Shown: positions 17,401-26,873, counted from the stretch's first letter. The stretch is DNA of 64,000 bases from RYN-230 sp963851025 (GCA_963851025.1 CAWKOA010000005.1:245501-309500); one strand, 5' to 3'. The notes: generated by a model not told the origin, from the sequence alone. Made by a program: numbers and translations.

Positions 17401-18255
17401 GTGGATATCGACACGATCACCGAGTTCCGGCCCGGCGCCCGGCGCCGTCTGGCAGCCGGGTGACGCCTGGCTGGGCGGCGGGACGTGGCTCTTCTCCCAG
17501 CCGCAGCCCGGGCTGCGGCGGCTGCTCGACCTGCGCGGCTTCGGCTGGGCCCCGCTGACCGAAAGCCGCGGCGGCCTGGAGATCGCCGCGACCTGCACGA
17601 TCGCCGAGCTGGCCCGGTGGCGGCCGGCCGCGGCCGGCGCCAGCAGCACGGGCGCCGGCGCCTGGGCCGCGGTCCCGCTGCTGCGCCAGTGCTGCGGGCC
17701 CTGCTGGCCTCGTTCAAGGTGCAGAACATGGCCACCGTGGGCGGCAACATCTGCCTGGCCCTGCCCGCCGGGGCGATGATCTCGCTGGCCGCCGCGCTCG
17801 ACGGGGTGGCCACCCTGTGGTCGCCGGGCGGGGTCCGCGAGGTGCCGGTCGCCGGCTTCGTCACCGGCCCCGGCCACACCGTGCTGGGCCCCGGTGAGCT
17901 GCTCCGCTCGGTGACCCTGCCGGACGCGTCGCTGCGCGGCCGGACCGCGTTCCGGCAGGCGTCGCTGTCCCGGATGGGCCGGTCGGCGGCCCTGGTGATC
18001 GGCCGGACAGTGGTGGACAGCACGGGCGGCCCGGGGCTGGTCATCACCGTGACCGCGGCCACGCCCCGGCCGGTCCAGCTCCGTTTCGCGGGCCTGCCCT
18101 CCCCGGGGAGGCCGTGGCCGCCCTGGACCGCGGCCGATCTCAGCTGGCACGACGACGTGCACGGCGCGCCCGCCTGGCGGGCCGCCATGACCCGCCGGTT
18201 CGTGGCCGAGGTCGCCGCGGAGCTGCGCGATTCAGCGGCGGAGCTGCGCGGATGA
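17401..18255 (+). pseudogene. Xanthine dehydrogenase FAD-binding subunit, two frameshifts
   Basis: Reconstructed from three frames: VDIDTITEFRPGA (GTG 17401), then VWQPGDAWLGGGTWLFSQPQPGLRRLLDL...AAVPLLRQCC, then RALLASFKVQNMATVGGNICLALPAGAMI to the end. The GGGTWL and ATVGGN loops bind FAD. The breaks are near 17430-17446, where CCCGGCG is doubled, and near 17693, where a C seems lost in TGCTGCGGG. FAD passes electrons from the Fe-S clusters to the acceptor. Its stop overlaps the next ATG (ATGA). Confidence 0.85.
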
Positions 18256-20905
18256 GCCTGCACATCAACGGGCAGCTGGCGCAGCGCGCAGCCCCGGCCG
18301 GGGCAGTGCCTGCGCACCTTCCTGCGCGAGCAGGGCTGGCACGGCGTGAAGAAAGGCTGCGACACCGGCGACTGCGGCGCCTGCACCGTGCACGTGGACG
18401 GGGTCCCGGTGCACAGCTGCATCTACCCGGCCCGGCGCGCGCGCGGCCGCGAGGTGACGACGATCGAGGGCCTGGGCCCCGGGCCGCCGGCCGCCGATTT
18501 CCTGGCCGCCCAGGGCTTCCAGTGCGGCTTCTGCACCCCGGGGATGATCATGACCGCGGCGGCGCTGACCGAGGAGGACCGCGCCGACCTCCCCCGCGCG
18601 TTCAAGGGGAACATCTGCCGGTGCACCGGCTACGGCTCGATCGCGGACGCGCTGGCCGGCCGGGCGCGCGCCGGCGGCGCTTCCGCAGTCTCCGCAACGG
18701 GCGCCCCGTCCCCGGTGGGCGCAGGCCTGCCCGCGCCCGCCGGCCCGGACGTGGTGACCGGCCGGGCCCGGTTCACGCTGGACACCTCGATCCCGGGGCT
18801 GCTGCACATGAAGCTGGTGCGCTCCCCGCACCCGCACGCCCGGATCCGCTCGGTCGACGCGGCGCCGCGCTGGCGCTGCCCGGGGTGGCCGCGGTGCTCA
18901 GCTACCCGGACTCGCCCCTGGCCCGCTACTCCACGGCCCGCCACCACCACCCCGGCGACGACGCCTGCGACACCCTGCTGTTCGACCAGACCGTGCGGTT
19001 CACCGGCCAGCGCGTCGCGGCCGTCGTCGCGGACAGCCCGCACACGGCCGCGCTGGCCTGCGAGCTGGTCCGGGTGGACTACGAGGTGCTGCCCGCGGTC
19101 ATCGACCCGGACCTGGCCATGGCGCCCGGCGCGCCGGTGCTGCACCCCGGGCTTCTTCCCGGGGCGGGGATGAGCGACCCCGAACGGAACGTTGCGGCGG
19201 AAGTTCACGGCGGGAGCGGCGACCTAGCCGCAGGTTTCGCGGCCGCGGACACCACCTACGAGCAGACGTTCCGGGTGCAGCGGGTGCAGCACGTGCACCT
19301 GGAGACGCACGCGACGATCGGCTGGATGGACGAGGGGCGGCTGGTGCTGCGGACCAGCTCGCAGACCCCGTTCCTGACCCGGGACGCGCTGTGCGGGCTG
19401 TTCGGGCTGGAGCGCAGCCAGGTCCGGGTGCTCGCGGCGCGGATCGGCGGCGGGTTCGGCGGCAAGCAGGAGATGCTCACCGAGGACGTGGTCGCGCTGG
19501 CCGTGCTCCGGCTCGGCCGCCCGGTCCAGCTGGAGTTCACCCGGGAGGAGCAGTTCACCGCGGCCACCACCCGGCACCCGATGCGGATCACGGTGCGGCT
19601 CGGCGCCCGCCGGGACGGCACGCTCACCGCGATGCAGCTGCGCACGGTCGCGGACACCGGCGCCTACGGCAACCACGCGGGCGGCGTGCTGTTCCACAGC
19701 TGCAACGAGGCGATCAGCATGTACCGCTGCCCGGCCAAGCGGGTCGACGGCTGGTCCGTGTACACGAACACGGTCCCGGCCGGGGCGTTCCGCGGGTACG
19801 GGCTGTCCCAGTCGGTGTTCGCGGTGGAGTCGGCCCTGGACGAGCTGGCCCGGGCGCTCGGCCTCGACCCGCTGGACGTCCGCCGCCGGAACGTGGTCCG
19901 CCCCGGCGACCCGCTGCTGGCCGCCAGTGACCAGCCCGGCGGACGTGCAGATCGCCAGCTACGGGCTGGCCGAGTGCCTGGACCTGGTGCAGGACGCGCT
20001 GGGCAGCGGGCGGGGGCTGCCCGTGCCGGAGGGGGACGGCTGGCGGACCGGCACCGGCGTCGCGGTCAGCATGCTGGACACGGTGCCGCCCGGGGGGCAC
20101 CAGGCCCATGTCCGGATCGCGCAGCGGGACGGGGGTGGCTACCGGCTCGCGGTCGGCACGGCCGAGTTCGGCAACGGGACCACGACCGTGCACCGGCAGC
20201 TGGCCGCGGGCGCGCTGGGCTGCGGCGCGGACGACATCGAGATCGTGTCCGCCGACACCGACGAGGTCGGGCACGACACCGGCGCGTACGGGTCCACCGG
20301 GACGTTCGTGGCCGGGATGGCCACGCTGCGCGCCGCGCAGGCGCTGGCGGAACTGCTGGCCGGGGCCGGGGCGGACACCGGGGACGGGCCCGGGGCGGAC
20401 GGCAAGCTGATGGAGGCCGAGGGGAGCTGCGACGGCCGGGCCCGCTCGGTCACCTTCAACGTGCAGGGCTTCCGGGTCGCGGTGCGGCCCGCCACCGGCG
20501 AGATCGCCATCCTGCAGAGCGTGCAGGCCGCCGACGCCGGCACGGTCATCAACCCGGTGCAGCTGCGCGGCCAGATCGAGGGCGGCGTGGGCCAGGCGCT
20601 GGGCGCGGCCCTGTTCGAGCACGTGGACATCGACCAGGCTGGGCACGGTGACCACGCGGACGTTGCGGGAGTATCACGTCCCGGTGCTGGCCGACGTGCC
20701 GCGCACCGAGGTGTACTTCGCCCGTACCGCCGACCCGCTCGGCCCGCTCGGCGCCAAGTCGATGAGCGAGGCCCCGTTCAACCCGGTGGCGCCGGCGCTG
20801 GCCAACGCGGTGCGCGACGCGACCGGGGTGCGGATCGCCGAGCTGCCGATGAGCGCGGACCGGGTGTACCTGGCCCTGAACCACGACCCGTCCCCTGCGG
20901 ACTGA
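18252..20905 (+). pseudogene. Fused [2Fe-2S]-molybdopterin subunit of xanthine dehydrogenase, four frameshifts
   Basis: The N-terminal iron-sulfur domain has KKGCDTGDCGACTVHVDG, HSC, QCGFCTPGM and NICRCTGYG. With no stop it continues into the molybdenum domain: VTGRARFTLD, then RIGGGFGGKQE, GAFRGYGLSQSVFAVE, TAEFGNGTTTVHRQ and GAKSMSEAPFNPVAPALANAV. Breaks lie near 18285 (GCGCAGC doubled), 18870, 19925 and 20637. The two domains share one open frame across the junction, so the fusion is real and not a product of the breaks. The subunit would oxidise hypoxanthine/xanthine to urate with the FAD partner. Reconstructed length is about 880 residues. Confidence 0.85.
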
Positions 20906-20923
20906 TCAGAAAGGCGTGCGCCC

Positions 20924-21804
20924 ATGGTCCAGCTCGGAGCGAACCGGTACGGCAAGGCCGAGGTCCGGGTGATGCGCGTGGCCCGCGGCGCGGGTCCCGG
21001 CGGCGGGGACGTGATCAGGGACTGGAACGTGTCCACCAGCCTGTCCGGCGACCTGGCCGCGACCCACCTGACCGGCGACAACTCCGCGGTGCTGGCCACC
21101 GACACGCAGAAGAACACGGTCTACGCGTTCGCGCAGAAGCTCGGCCCGGTACCGCCCGAGGTGCTCGGGATGGAACTCGCCGCGCACTTCGTGCGGAGCC
21201 AGCCGCAGATCACCCGGGCCCGGGTGGCGGTCGAGGAGTACGGCTGGGCCCAGGTCGGCGAGAGCCGGCACTCGTTCGCCCGGACCGGCGAGCTGACCCG
21301 GGCCTGCCGGGTCGTGCACGACTCCGGGTCAGGCGTGAGCGTGGTGGCCGGCATCGAGGACCTGATCCGTGCTGAACACCACCAACTCCGAGTTCTGGGG
21401 CTTCCCGCGCGAGGAGTACACGACGCTGGAGGAGACCCGGGACCGGATGCTGGCCACCGAGGTCAGCGCCTGGTGGCGGTACCGGGGCCGCCGGAGCCGG
21501 CACCGACTGGGACATGGCGTTCGGGGTCGCCCGGGACGCGCTGCTGTCCGCGTTCAGCGAGACCTACAGCTACTCGCTGCAGCAGACGCTGTACGCCATC
21601 GGCGAGCGGATCATCGAGGCCGTGCCGGAGGTGTGCGAGGTCCGGCTGGCCCTGCCGAACAAGCACCACTACCTGGTGGACCTGGCCCCGTTCGGGCTGG
21701 CCAACGAGAACGAGGTCTACTACCCGGGGGACCGCCCCTACGGCCTGATCGAGGGCACCGTGCTGGCCGACGACGCCCCCGACCCCGGCCCCGCCTGGAC
21801 CTGA
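20924..21804 (+). pseudogene. pucL: Urate oxidase, two frameshifts
   Basis: A cofactor-free uricase. YGKAEVRVMRV and TGDNSAVLATDTQKNTVYAFAQ carry the catalytic Lys and Thr region; IEDLI then continues in a second frame as VLNTTNSEFWGFPREEYTTL, and a third frame gives AGTDWDMAFGVARDALLSAFSETYSYSLQQTLY to NKHHYLVDLAPFGLANENEVYYP. Breaks are near 21368 (extra C in ATCCGTG) and 21485-21495 (extra C). Reconstructed length is about 293 residues, normal for the family. It ends the rightward purine arm. Confidence 0.9.
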
Positions 21805-21887
21805 CCCTCCGTCCGGGAACTTCCGGACCCGTCCCCCGTCACACTGGCCCCGTCCGACCCCAGCCCCCGTCGCCCAGGGCGCACGCC

Positions 21888-21943
21888 GTTCGTGATCAAA
21901 CGATTGGTGTTGCTATCACGACACTAATCGTTTGATCACGAAC
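21888..21943. terminator. Long inverted repeat after urate oxidase
   Basis: 23-base arms (21888-21910 and 21921-21943) with one mismatch that would be a G-U pair in RNA, and a 10-base loop TGCTATCACG. The inner arm carries ATCAAACGATT. It lies 84 bases past the urate oxidase stop and about 100 bases before the acetyltransferase, so it fits an end-of-operon terminator. Its AT-rich stem and lack of a T-run leave room for a protein-binding site. Confidence 0.6.
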
Positions 21944-22044
21944 TCCGGGTGAGGGCTGCTGGGGTTGCGGGGGTTATGAGAGATCGGTGGGGCTGATGGG
22001 GTGCGGGAAAAATGGGCGGCGCGCGCCGGGTGGGGGCTGGGATC

Positions 22045-22677
22045 ATGACTGGCGTGAGTGACGAGCTGTGGTGGGCGATGCCCGTGCTGGCCGGGCGGCT
22101 GATCCGGCTGGAGCCGCTGGCGCTGGAGCACGCGCCGGGATACCTCGCCGCCGCGGGCACCGGCGGGGAAGCCGCCGAGGTGTTCCGCTGGATGAGCCCG
22201 CCGGGCGGCGCGCTGGCCCAGCCGGTCACCCTCGAGGACGCCACCCGGCACATCGCCGACGCCCTGGCGGCCCGGGCCCGCGGCGCCCGGCTGCCGTACG
22301 CCCAGATCGACGCGGCGACCGGGGAGTTCGCCGGCACCACCTCGTTCTACGAGGTGAACCCCGCGCTGCGGGCGCTGGGCATCGGCCACACCTGGCTGGG
22401 CCAGCGCTGGTGGCGCACCGGGCACAACACCGAGTCGAAGCTGCTGATGATGACGTTCGCGTTCGAGACCCTGGGCGCGGTCCGGGTCGTCTGGCATACC
22501 GACATCTTCAACACCCGGTCGCAGGCCGCGATCGAGCGGCTGGGCGCGGTGCGTGAGGGGGTCCTGCGCAAGCACCGGCTGCGCTTCGACGGCAGCTGGC
22601 GGGACACGGTCCAGTACGCGATGACCGACGACGACTGGCCGGCCGCCAGGGCCGCGCTCGCCGCCCGGCTCGGCTAG
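22045..22677 (+). CDS. GNAT family N-acetyltransferase (RimJ/RimL-like)
   Basis: About 210 residues from ATG 22045; GTG 22054 is an alternative. Features are LAGRLIRLEPLALEHAPGYL, FAGTTSFYEV, GIGHTWLGQRWWRTGHNTESKLLMMTFAFETLGAVRVVWHTDIFNTRSQAAIERLGAVREGVLRKH, the typical acetyl-CoA-binding and C-terminal region of the ribosomal-protein-alanine acetyltransferase branch. The acceptor is unknown. It overlaps the convergent small regulator by four bases. Confidence 0.85.
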   Translation: MTGVSDELWWAMPVLAGRLIRLEPLALEHAPGYLAAAGTGGEAAEVFRWMSPPGGALAQPVTLEDATRHIADALAARARGARLPYAQIDAATGEFAGTTSFYEVNPALRALGIGHTWLGQRWWRTGHNTESKLLMMTFAFETLGAVRVVWHTDIFNTRSQAAIERLGAVREGVLRKHRLRFDGSWRDTVQYAMTDDDWPAARAALAARLG

Positions 22678-22925
22678 CCGTCTTCTGGCTCACTGAGCTG
22701 GTGACTGTCGGCGGCGGTGAGCGTGCAGCCGTAGATCCGCCTGAGCTCCGCGATGACCTCCAGGGTGGGCGCACCGAACGCCTGCTCCCCCTCGAACGCG
22801 TGCAGCACGATGCCTTCCAGCAGGTCACCCAGGGACAGGTCGAGGTACTCGGCCAGCCCCTTGAGCACCTTGAGCAGGCTGCGCTCCATCCGTACCCCGG
22901 TCTGGACGCGCTCTACGGTTGTCAT
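22674..22925 (-). CDS. Small ribbon-helix-helix-like regulator
   Basis: 83 residues from ATG 22925, preceded by AAAGGT. MTTVERVQTGVRMERSLLKVLKGLAEYLDLSLGDLLEGIVLHAFEG fits a short strand followed by two helices, as in ribbon-helix-helix repressors, with an acidic C-terminus. It diverges from the SRPBCC gene, and a 14-bp palindrome lies between their start codons. Such small repressors usually bind the shared operator. The fold is inferred from pattern only. Confidence 0.6.
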   Translation of the reverse strand: MTTVERVQTGVRMERSLLKVLKGLAEYLDLSLGDLLEGIVLHAFEGEQAFGAPTLEVIAELRRIYGCTLTAADSHQLSEPEDG

Positions 22926-22933
22926 GTTACCTT

Positions 22934-22947
22934 TGTACCATGGTACA
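22934..22947. promoter_or_regulatory. Palindrome over the SRPBCC start codon
   Basis: TGTACCATGGTACA, a perfect 14-bp dyad whose centre contains the ATG (22940-22942) of the rightward SRPBCC gene, nine bases from the leftward start. It would be an operator for the small divergent regulator. Because the start codon sits inside it, the rightward message is probably leaderless. Confidence 0.65.
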
Positions 22948-23401
22948 TAACTCGGCACATCCCGCCCCGCTGCCCCGGGCCCGGCTCAGCGGATCCGTGC
23001 GGCTGCCCCCCGGGTACGAACCCGCCCTGTTCCTGTTCACCCCGCGCGGCGAGAAACTGTGGGCCGACGGCTGGGATCCGGTGTTCCCCGCCCCGGCGGA
23101 CGACGACACCGAACCGGGCACGGTGTTCGAGACCACCCACGGGCCGCAGCGCACGACCTGGGTGGTCTGCGCCCGGGAGCCGGGCCGGTCGGTCCGGTAC
23201 GCGCGGATCGCCCACGGGCAGAACGCCGGCACCGTGACCGTCACCCTGGACGACCCGGGAACCGCCACGGTGGACTACGACCTGACGGCCCTGTCCGGGG
23301 AGGCCGCCGCGAATCTGGCCGAGTTCGCGGCCCACTACCCGCAATTCCTGCAGCACTGGGAGCAGGCGATTGCGGCGGCGGCCAGCGCCCAGGACGCCTG
23401 A
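22940..23401 (+). CDS. SRPBCC (START-like) domain protein
   Basis: 153 residues: SGSVRLPPGYEPALFLFTPRGEKLWADGWDPVFP, GTVFETTHGPQRTTWVVC, RYARIAHGQNAGTVTVTL and a long C-terminal helix FAAHYPQFLQHWEQAIAAA. This layout fits the SRPBCC helix-grip fold that holds small hydrophobic ligands. The ATG at 22940 has no upstream ribosome-binding site because it lies in the palindrome. It may sense a ligand together with the divergent regulator. Confidence 0.65.
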   Translation: MVHNSAHPAPLPRARLSGSVRLPPGYEPALFLFTPRGEKLWADGWDPVFPAPADDDTEPGTVFETTHGPQRTTWVVCAREPGRSVRYARIAHGQNAGTVTVTLDDPGTATVDYDLTALSGEAAANLAEFAAHYPQFLQHWEQAIAAAASAQDA

Positions 23402-23460
23402 GGACCCGGGAACCAGCCGTGCCGGACGCCACACCACCGGGGCTGAGCACCCTCGTCGGG

Positions 23461-24249
23461 TCAGGCGATTGAGTCCAGGTCGGCCTGGGCGGCGGGGCGG
23501 CGGCGGGCCCAGGAGCCGGTGATGTGCTCGTACATGGCGGCGTTGGCGGCCGCGGCGTCGCCGGCACAGATCGCGTCGAGGATCCGGCGGTGCTCGTCGA
23601 TGGTCTCCTCGATCCGCGCCGCCGTGGTGGACCCGTGGTAGCGGCCCGTGGTCCGGGCCTTCCCGTGGATGCTGGTCACGATGGCCCGGGCCAGCCGCTG
23701 GCCGGAGATGTCCATCACGGTGTCGTGGAAGGCCACGTCGGCTGCGGAGAACTCGGCCACATCGTGGGCGGCGCGCTCCATGACCCGGAACGCCTCGGTC
23801 AGCTGCTGCCGCTGCGCCGCGGCGGCCCGACCAGCGGCCGCGGCGGCCATCTCGCGTTCCAGCGCGGCCCGGACCAGCACCAGCTCGTCCAGAATGCCCA
23901 GGGTATCGTCGTGCCGGACGACGGCGGCGAGGACGACGTCGTCGATCAGGTCCCAGGACCGGGGGTCGGTCACCAGGGTGCCCTTGCCCTGGACGATGCG
24001 GATCAGGCCCTTGTCCTGGAGCAGCTTGACGGACTCACGCACCACGGTCCGGCTCACCCCGAACTTGGCGCCCAGATCGGCCTCGGTGGGCAGGGTGGCC
24101 CCGGGCGCGTAGACGCCCCCGACGATGTCGTCGACGAGCTGGACGACCAGGGCTGACCCGAGCCTGCCGCCGTGCTGGCGGCGGGACGCGTGCTCGGCCA
24201 GGACGGCCGAGCCGAGCGTGGGATCGACGATCGGCTCCGTCACGGGCAA
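23461..24249 (-). CDS. FadR-type GntR regulator (FCD domain)
   Basis: 262 residues. The winged helix-turn-helix reads VVQLVDDIVGGVYAPGATLPTEADLGAKFGVSRTVVRESVKLLQDKGLIRIVQGKGT. The C-terminal FCD domain is all-helical, with ADVAFHDTVMDISGQRLARAIV and DEHRRILDAICAGDAAAANAAMYEHI supplying the metal-site Asp and His residues. It diverges from the sugar importer and probably represses it, with a sugar acid as a likely ligand since FCD proteins often bind carboxylates. Confidence 0.88.
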   Translation of the reverse strand: MPVTEPIVDPTLGSAVLAEHASRRQHGGRLGSALVVQLVDDIVGGVYAPGATLPTEADLGAKFGVSRTVVRESVKLLQDKGLIRIVQGKGTLVTDPRSWDLIDDVVLAAVVRHDDTLGILDELVLVRAALEREMAAAAAGRAAAAQRQQLTEAFRVMERAAHDVAEFSAADVAFHDTVMDISGQRLARAIVTSIHGKARTTGRYHGSTTAARIEETIDEHRRILDAICAGDAAAANAAMYEHITGSWARRRPAAQADLDSIA

Positions 24250-24321
24250 CTCCTCGATCTCGCGGGCCAGTCGGGCCAGTCGTCCGGTGGCGAAACCACG
24301 CGGTAAGCCTAGACCATTGCC

Positions 24322-24345
24322 ATGACATCATATGTGTGATGTCAT
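24322..24345. promoter_or_regulatory. Probable GntR operator
   Basis: ATGACATCA-N6-TGATGTCAT, a perfect 9-bp dyad in the 197-base spacer between the FadR-type gene and the sugar-binding protein gene. Its position upstream of both starts fits control of both transcripts by the GntR protein. The rest of that spacer shows no other clear signal except a GAGGAAG ribosome-binding site before 24447. Confidence 0.65.
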
Positions 24346-24446
24346 ATCTCATCCGGCCACCTGGCCCCCCAGGCCCGCGGGCCCCCGGCCACGCGCCGGA
24401 GACCTGCAGTTACCACGGCCGTCTCCCTGAGGTGTGAGGAAGCAAC

Positions 24447-25916
24447 ATGAACGAAGGTCGTGCGGCGCAGCCCGGCCGGCTGCGCACCTACCTGCCCGGC
24501 GGCGCTGCCGGGAAGCCCCCCAAGACCGGCAAGACCACTAAATCCACCAAGGCCGGCCAGCTCCGCACCTACCTGCTGGGCGGGGTGGTCCTGGCCGCCG
24601 CGGCCAGCCTGGCCGCCTGCTCGGGAGGCCAGTCCATCGGCGGCAGCTCCGGCTCCGCCAGCTCCAGCAGCCCCTACGGCTTCACCACGGCCAAGCAGAA
24701 CCCGAAGTCGGAGATCACCGTGTGGGTGGACTCGACCCGGCTGCCGGCCGCGCAGGCCTACGAGAAGGCCACCGGCCAGAAGATCAAGATCGTCACCTAC
24801 GACGGCGACGCGAACGGGTCCAACTCCTTCCGGACCAAGATGGAGCTGTACAACCGGGCCGGCTGGGCTGGCCGGACGTGGTCTTCACCGCCGACGACAA
24901 CTCCGCCTCGTGGGGCTCACTGTCGGGCACCGGTGACCTGGCCCCGCTGGACAAGGGCACCAAGAGCCTGGTGCCGGCGCAGCACCCTGACCGGCTTCGC
25001 CTCCGGCTCACTCGGCGTGTGCTCGGTCAACGGCGCGGTCTACTGCCTGCGCAACGACCTGGCGCAGAACGTGCTCTGGTACAACAAGTCGCTGATGGAC
25101 AAGTGGGGCTACCAGGTCCCCACCACGTGGGAGCAGTACCAGGCCCTGGCGGCCAAGGTGGCCAAGGCCCACCCCGGGTACATCGTCGGCACGGCCGGGG
25201 ACGCCTGGACGCCCGAGATCTACATGTGGGGCTCGGAGTGCCCGGCCAGCCAGGTGACCGGCCCGAAGGCCATCACGGTCAACACGTCCAGCCCGGACTG
25301 CGTCCGCGCGGCCAGGATGCTGGACTCCCTCATCGCCAGCAAGACCATGTCCACCCAGGACATCTTCGGCCCGCAGTTCGCCAAGCAGCAGGGCAGCAAG
25401 ATCCTCATGATGCCCGGCCCGGACTGGTACGGCGGCTCGGTGTTCCAGGGCCTGCTGAAGACGCCCAAGGGCCAGATCGCCGTGGCGCCCGCGCTGCACT
25501 GGGCCAACGAGAGCACGCCGGTCACCGGCGCGGTCGGCGGCGGCGCCTGGTGGGTGTCCGCGCACAGCACGAACCTGGCCGCCGCGATCAAGTTCGCCAC
25601 CTGGGTCACCACCAGCGACGCCTACCAGGCGGACCTGGCGCCCGGTTACCCCGCCTACAAGGCGGCGGCGGCCAGGTGGATCGCCAAGCAGCAGGCCAGC
25701 GGCTACTGGGCTGACAACATCGCCACCCCGATCACGGCCGCGGCCAGCCAGGTGTGGACGGGCTGGGTTCCGCCGGAGTTCAGCCAGGAATCGGTCTGGG
25801 CCTCGACCGTGTCCGCGGGCATGGCCCAGGGCAAGTCGATCGAGTCGCTGCTGCCGGCCTGGCAGACGGCCATCACCGACCAGGCCAAGGTGCTCGGCTA
25901 CACGGTCAGCAAGTGA
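24447..25916 (+). CDS. Sugar ABC transporter substrate-binding lipoprotein, with a frame-swapped internal segment
   Basis: 489 residues from ATG 24447 (GAGGAAG upstream). There is a long basic N-terminus in which LRTYLPGG / LRTYLLGG is repeated, then a hydrophobic stretch and lipobox LAAC (Cys58). The mature part is a family-1 solute-binding protein (SEITVWVDSTRLPAAQAYEKATGQKIKIVTYDG ... YNKSLMDKWGYQVPTTWEQYQALAAKVA). Between about 24862 and 24982 the true sequence (GWPDVVFTADDNSASWG...) lies in another frame. GGCTG is doubled at the entry and one C appears extra at the exit. The shifts cancel, so the gene stays open but about 40 residues are scrambled. Confidence 0.85.
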   Translation: MNEGRAAQPGRLRTYLPGGAAGKPPKTGKTTKSTKAGQLRTYLLGGVVLAAAASLAACSGGQSIGGSSGSASSSSPYGFTTAKQNPKSEITVWVDSTRLPAAQAYEKATGQKIKIVTYDGDANGSNSFRTKMELYNRAGWAGRTWSSPPTTTPPRGAHCRAPVTWPRWTRAPRAWCRRSTLTGFASGSLGVCSVNGAVYCLRNDLAQNVLWYNKSLMDKWGYQVPTTWEQYQALAAKVAKAHPGYIVGTAGDAWTPEIYMWGSECPASQVTGPKAITVNTSSPDCVRAARMLDSLIASKTMSTQDIFGPQFAKQQGSKILMMPGPDWYGGSVFQGLLKTPKGQIAVAPALHWANESTPVTGAVGGGAWWVSAHSTNLAAAIKFATWVTTSDAYQADLAPGYPAYKAAAARWIAKQQASGYWADNIATPITAAASQVWTGWVPPEFSQESVWASTVSAGMAQGKSIESLLPAWQTAITDQAKVLGYTVSK

Positions 25917-26860
25917 CTCCTGGTCCCGTGATAGCAGACCGGGCCGGGCGGGTGGCGCCAGCCACCCGCCCGGCTCCCGGGCCCGGGCCGCGCCGCCGGA
26001 TGCGGGGGCTGGCCACGGGGCACCTGTTCGTCTCCGGCTACGTGGTGCTGCTGGCCCTGTTCGGCGTGATCCCGGTCATCTACTCCCTGTACCTGGCCCT
26101 GACCAGGCCCGCCGGCGGGTTCGCCGGCCTGGGCAACTTCATCCAGACCGCCGAGGACTACCGGTTCGTCCCGGCCGTCGAGCACGTGGCCGCGTACCTG
26201 GTGCTGTGGCTGGTCAGCCTGACCGTGTTCGTGGTGCTGCTGGCCCTGGTCGTGCACCGGCTGGCGTCGCGGCGCAGCAAGGCCTTCATCCGGTTCGCCT
26301 ACTACGTCCCCGGCGCGCTGGCCGGCGCGTCCAGCGTGCTGCTGTGGCTGTTCGTGCTGAACCCCTCGGTCAGCCCGGTGTCCGTGCTGCTGCGCTGGAC
26401 CGGGAACACCCAGTTCACCGGCGTGATCGCGCCCGGGCACCTGCCGGTGGTGTTCACCGTCATCGCGTTCTGGACCGGCGCGGGCGGCTGGATCCTGATC
26501 CTGTACGGGGCGCTGAACACGATCCCCGCGGACCTGCTGGAAGCGGCCCGGGTGGACGGGGCGGGCCCGGTGTCCACCGCCTGGCACGTGCAGCTCCCGC
26601 TGATCGGCAAGTGGATCACCTACATGCTGATCCTCTCGCTGGCGGCCGGCACCCAGCTGTTCGTGGAGCCGCAGCTCGTGTCGCAGGCGAGCTTCGGCCT
26701 GGTCAGCAACTACTACTCGGTCAACCAGCTCGCCTACCAGTACGCGTTCACCCAGAACAACTTCAACGGGGCGGCGGCCATCTCCATCGACCTGCTGATC
26801 GTCGCGCTGGCCTGCGCCGGCATCCTGATCGGCCGCGGCCGCCTGTTCCGGACCGACTGA
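25913..26860 (+). CDS. Sugar ABC transporter permease (MalF/UgpA type)
   Basis: 315 residues from GTG 25913, overlapping the binding-protein stop (GTGA); GTG 25928 is an alternative. Six membrane segments start with HLFVSGYVVLLALFGVIPVIYSLYLAL. The EAA loop reads EAARVDGAGPVSTAWHVQLPLI, where the ATPase docks. It pairs with the next permease. No ATP-binding gene accompanies them here, so a shared MsiK/MalK-like ATPase encoded elsewhere must serve, as is common in actinomycetes. Confidence 0.9.
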   Translation: MTPGPVIADRAGRVAPATRPAPGPGPRRRMRGLATGHLFVSGYVVLLALFGVIPVIYSLYLALTRPAGGFAGLGNFIQTAEDYRFVPAVEHVAAYLVLWLVSLTVFVVLLALVVHRLASRRSKAFIRFAYYVPGALAGASSVLLWLFVLNPSVSPVSVLLRWTGNTQFTGVIAPGHLPVVFTVIAFWTGAGGWILILYGALNTIPADLLEAARVDGAGPVSTAWHVQLPLIGKWITYMLILSLAAGTQLFVEPQLVSQASFGLVSNYYSVNQLAYQYAFTQNNFNGAAAISIDLLIVALACAGILIGRGRLFRTD

Positions 26861-26873
26861 AGGGAGGACGTCC

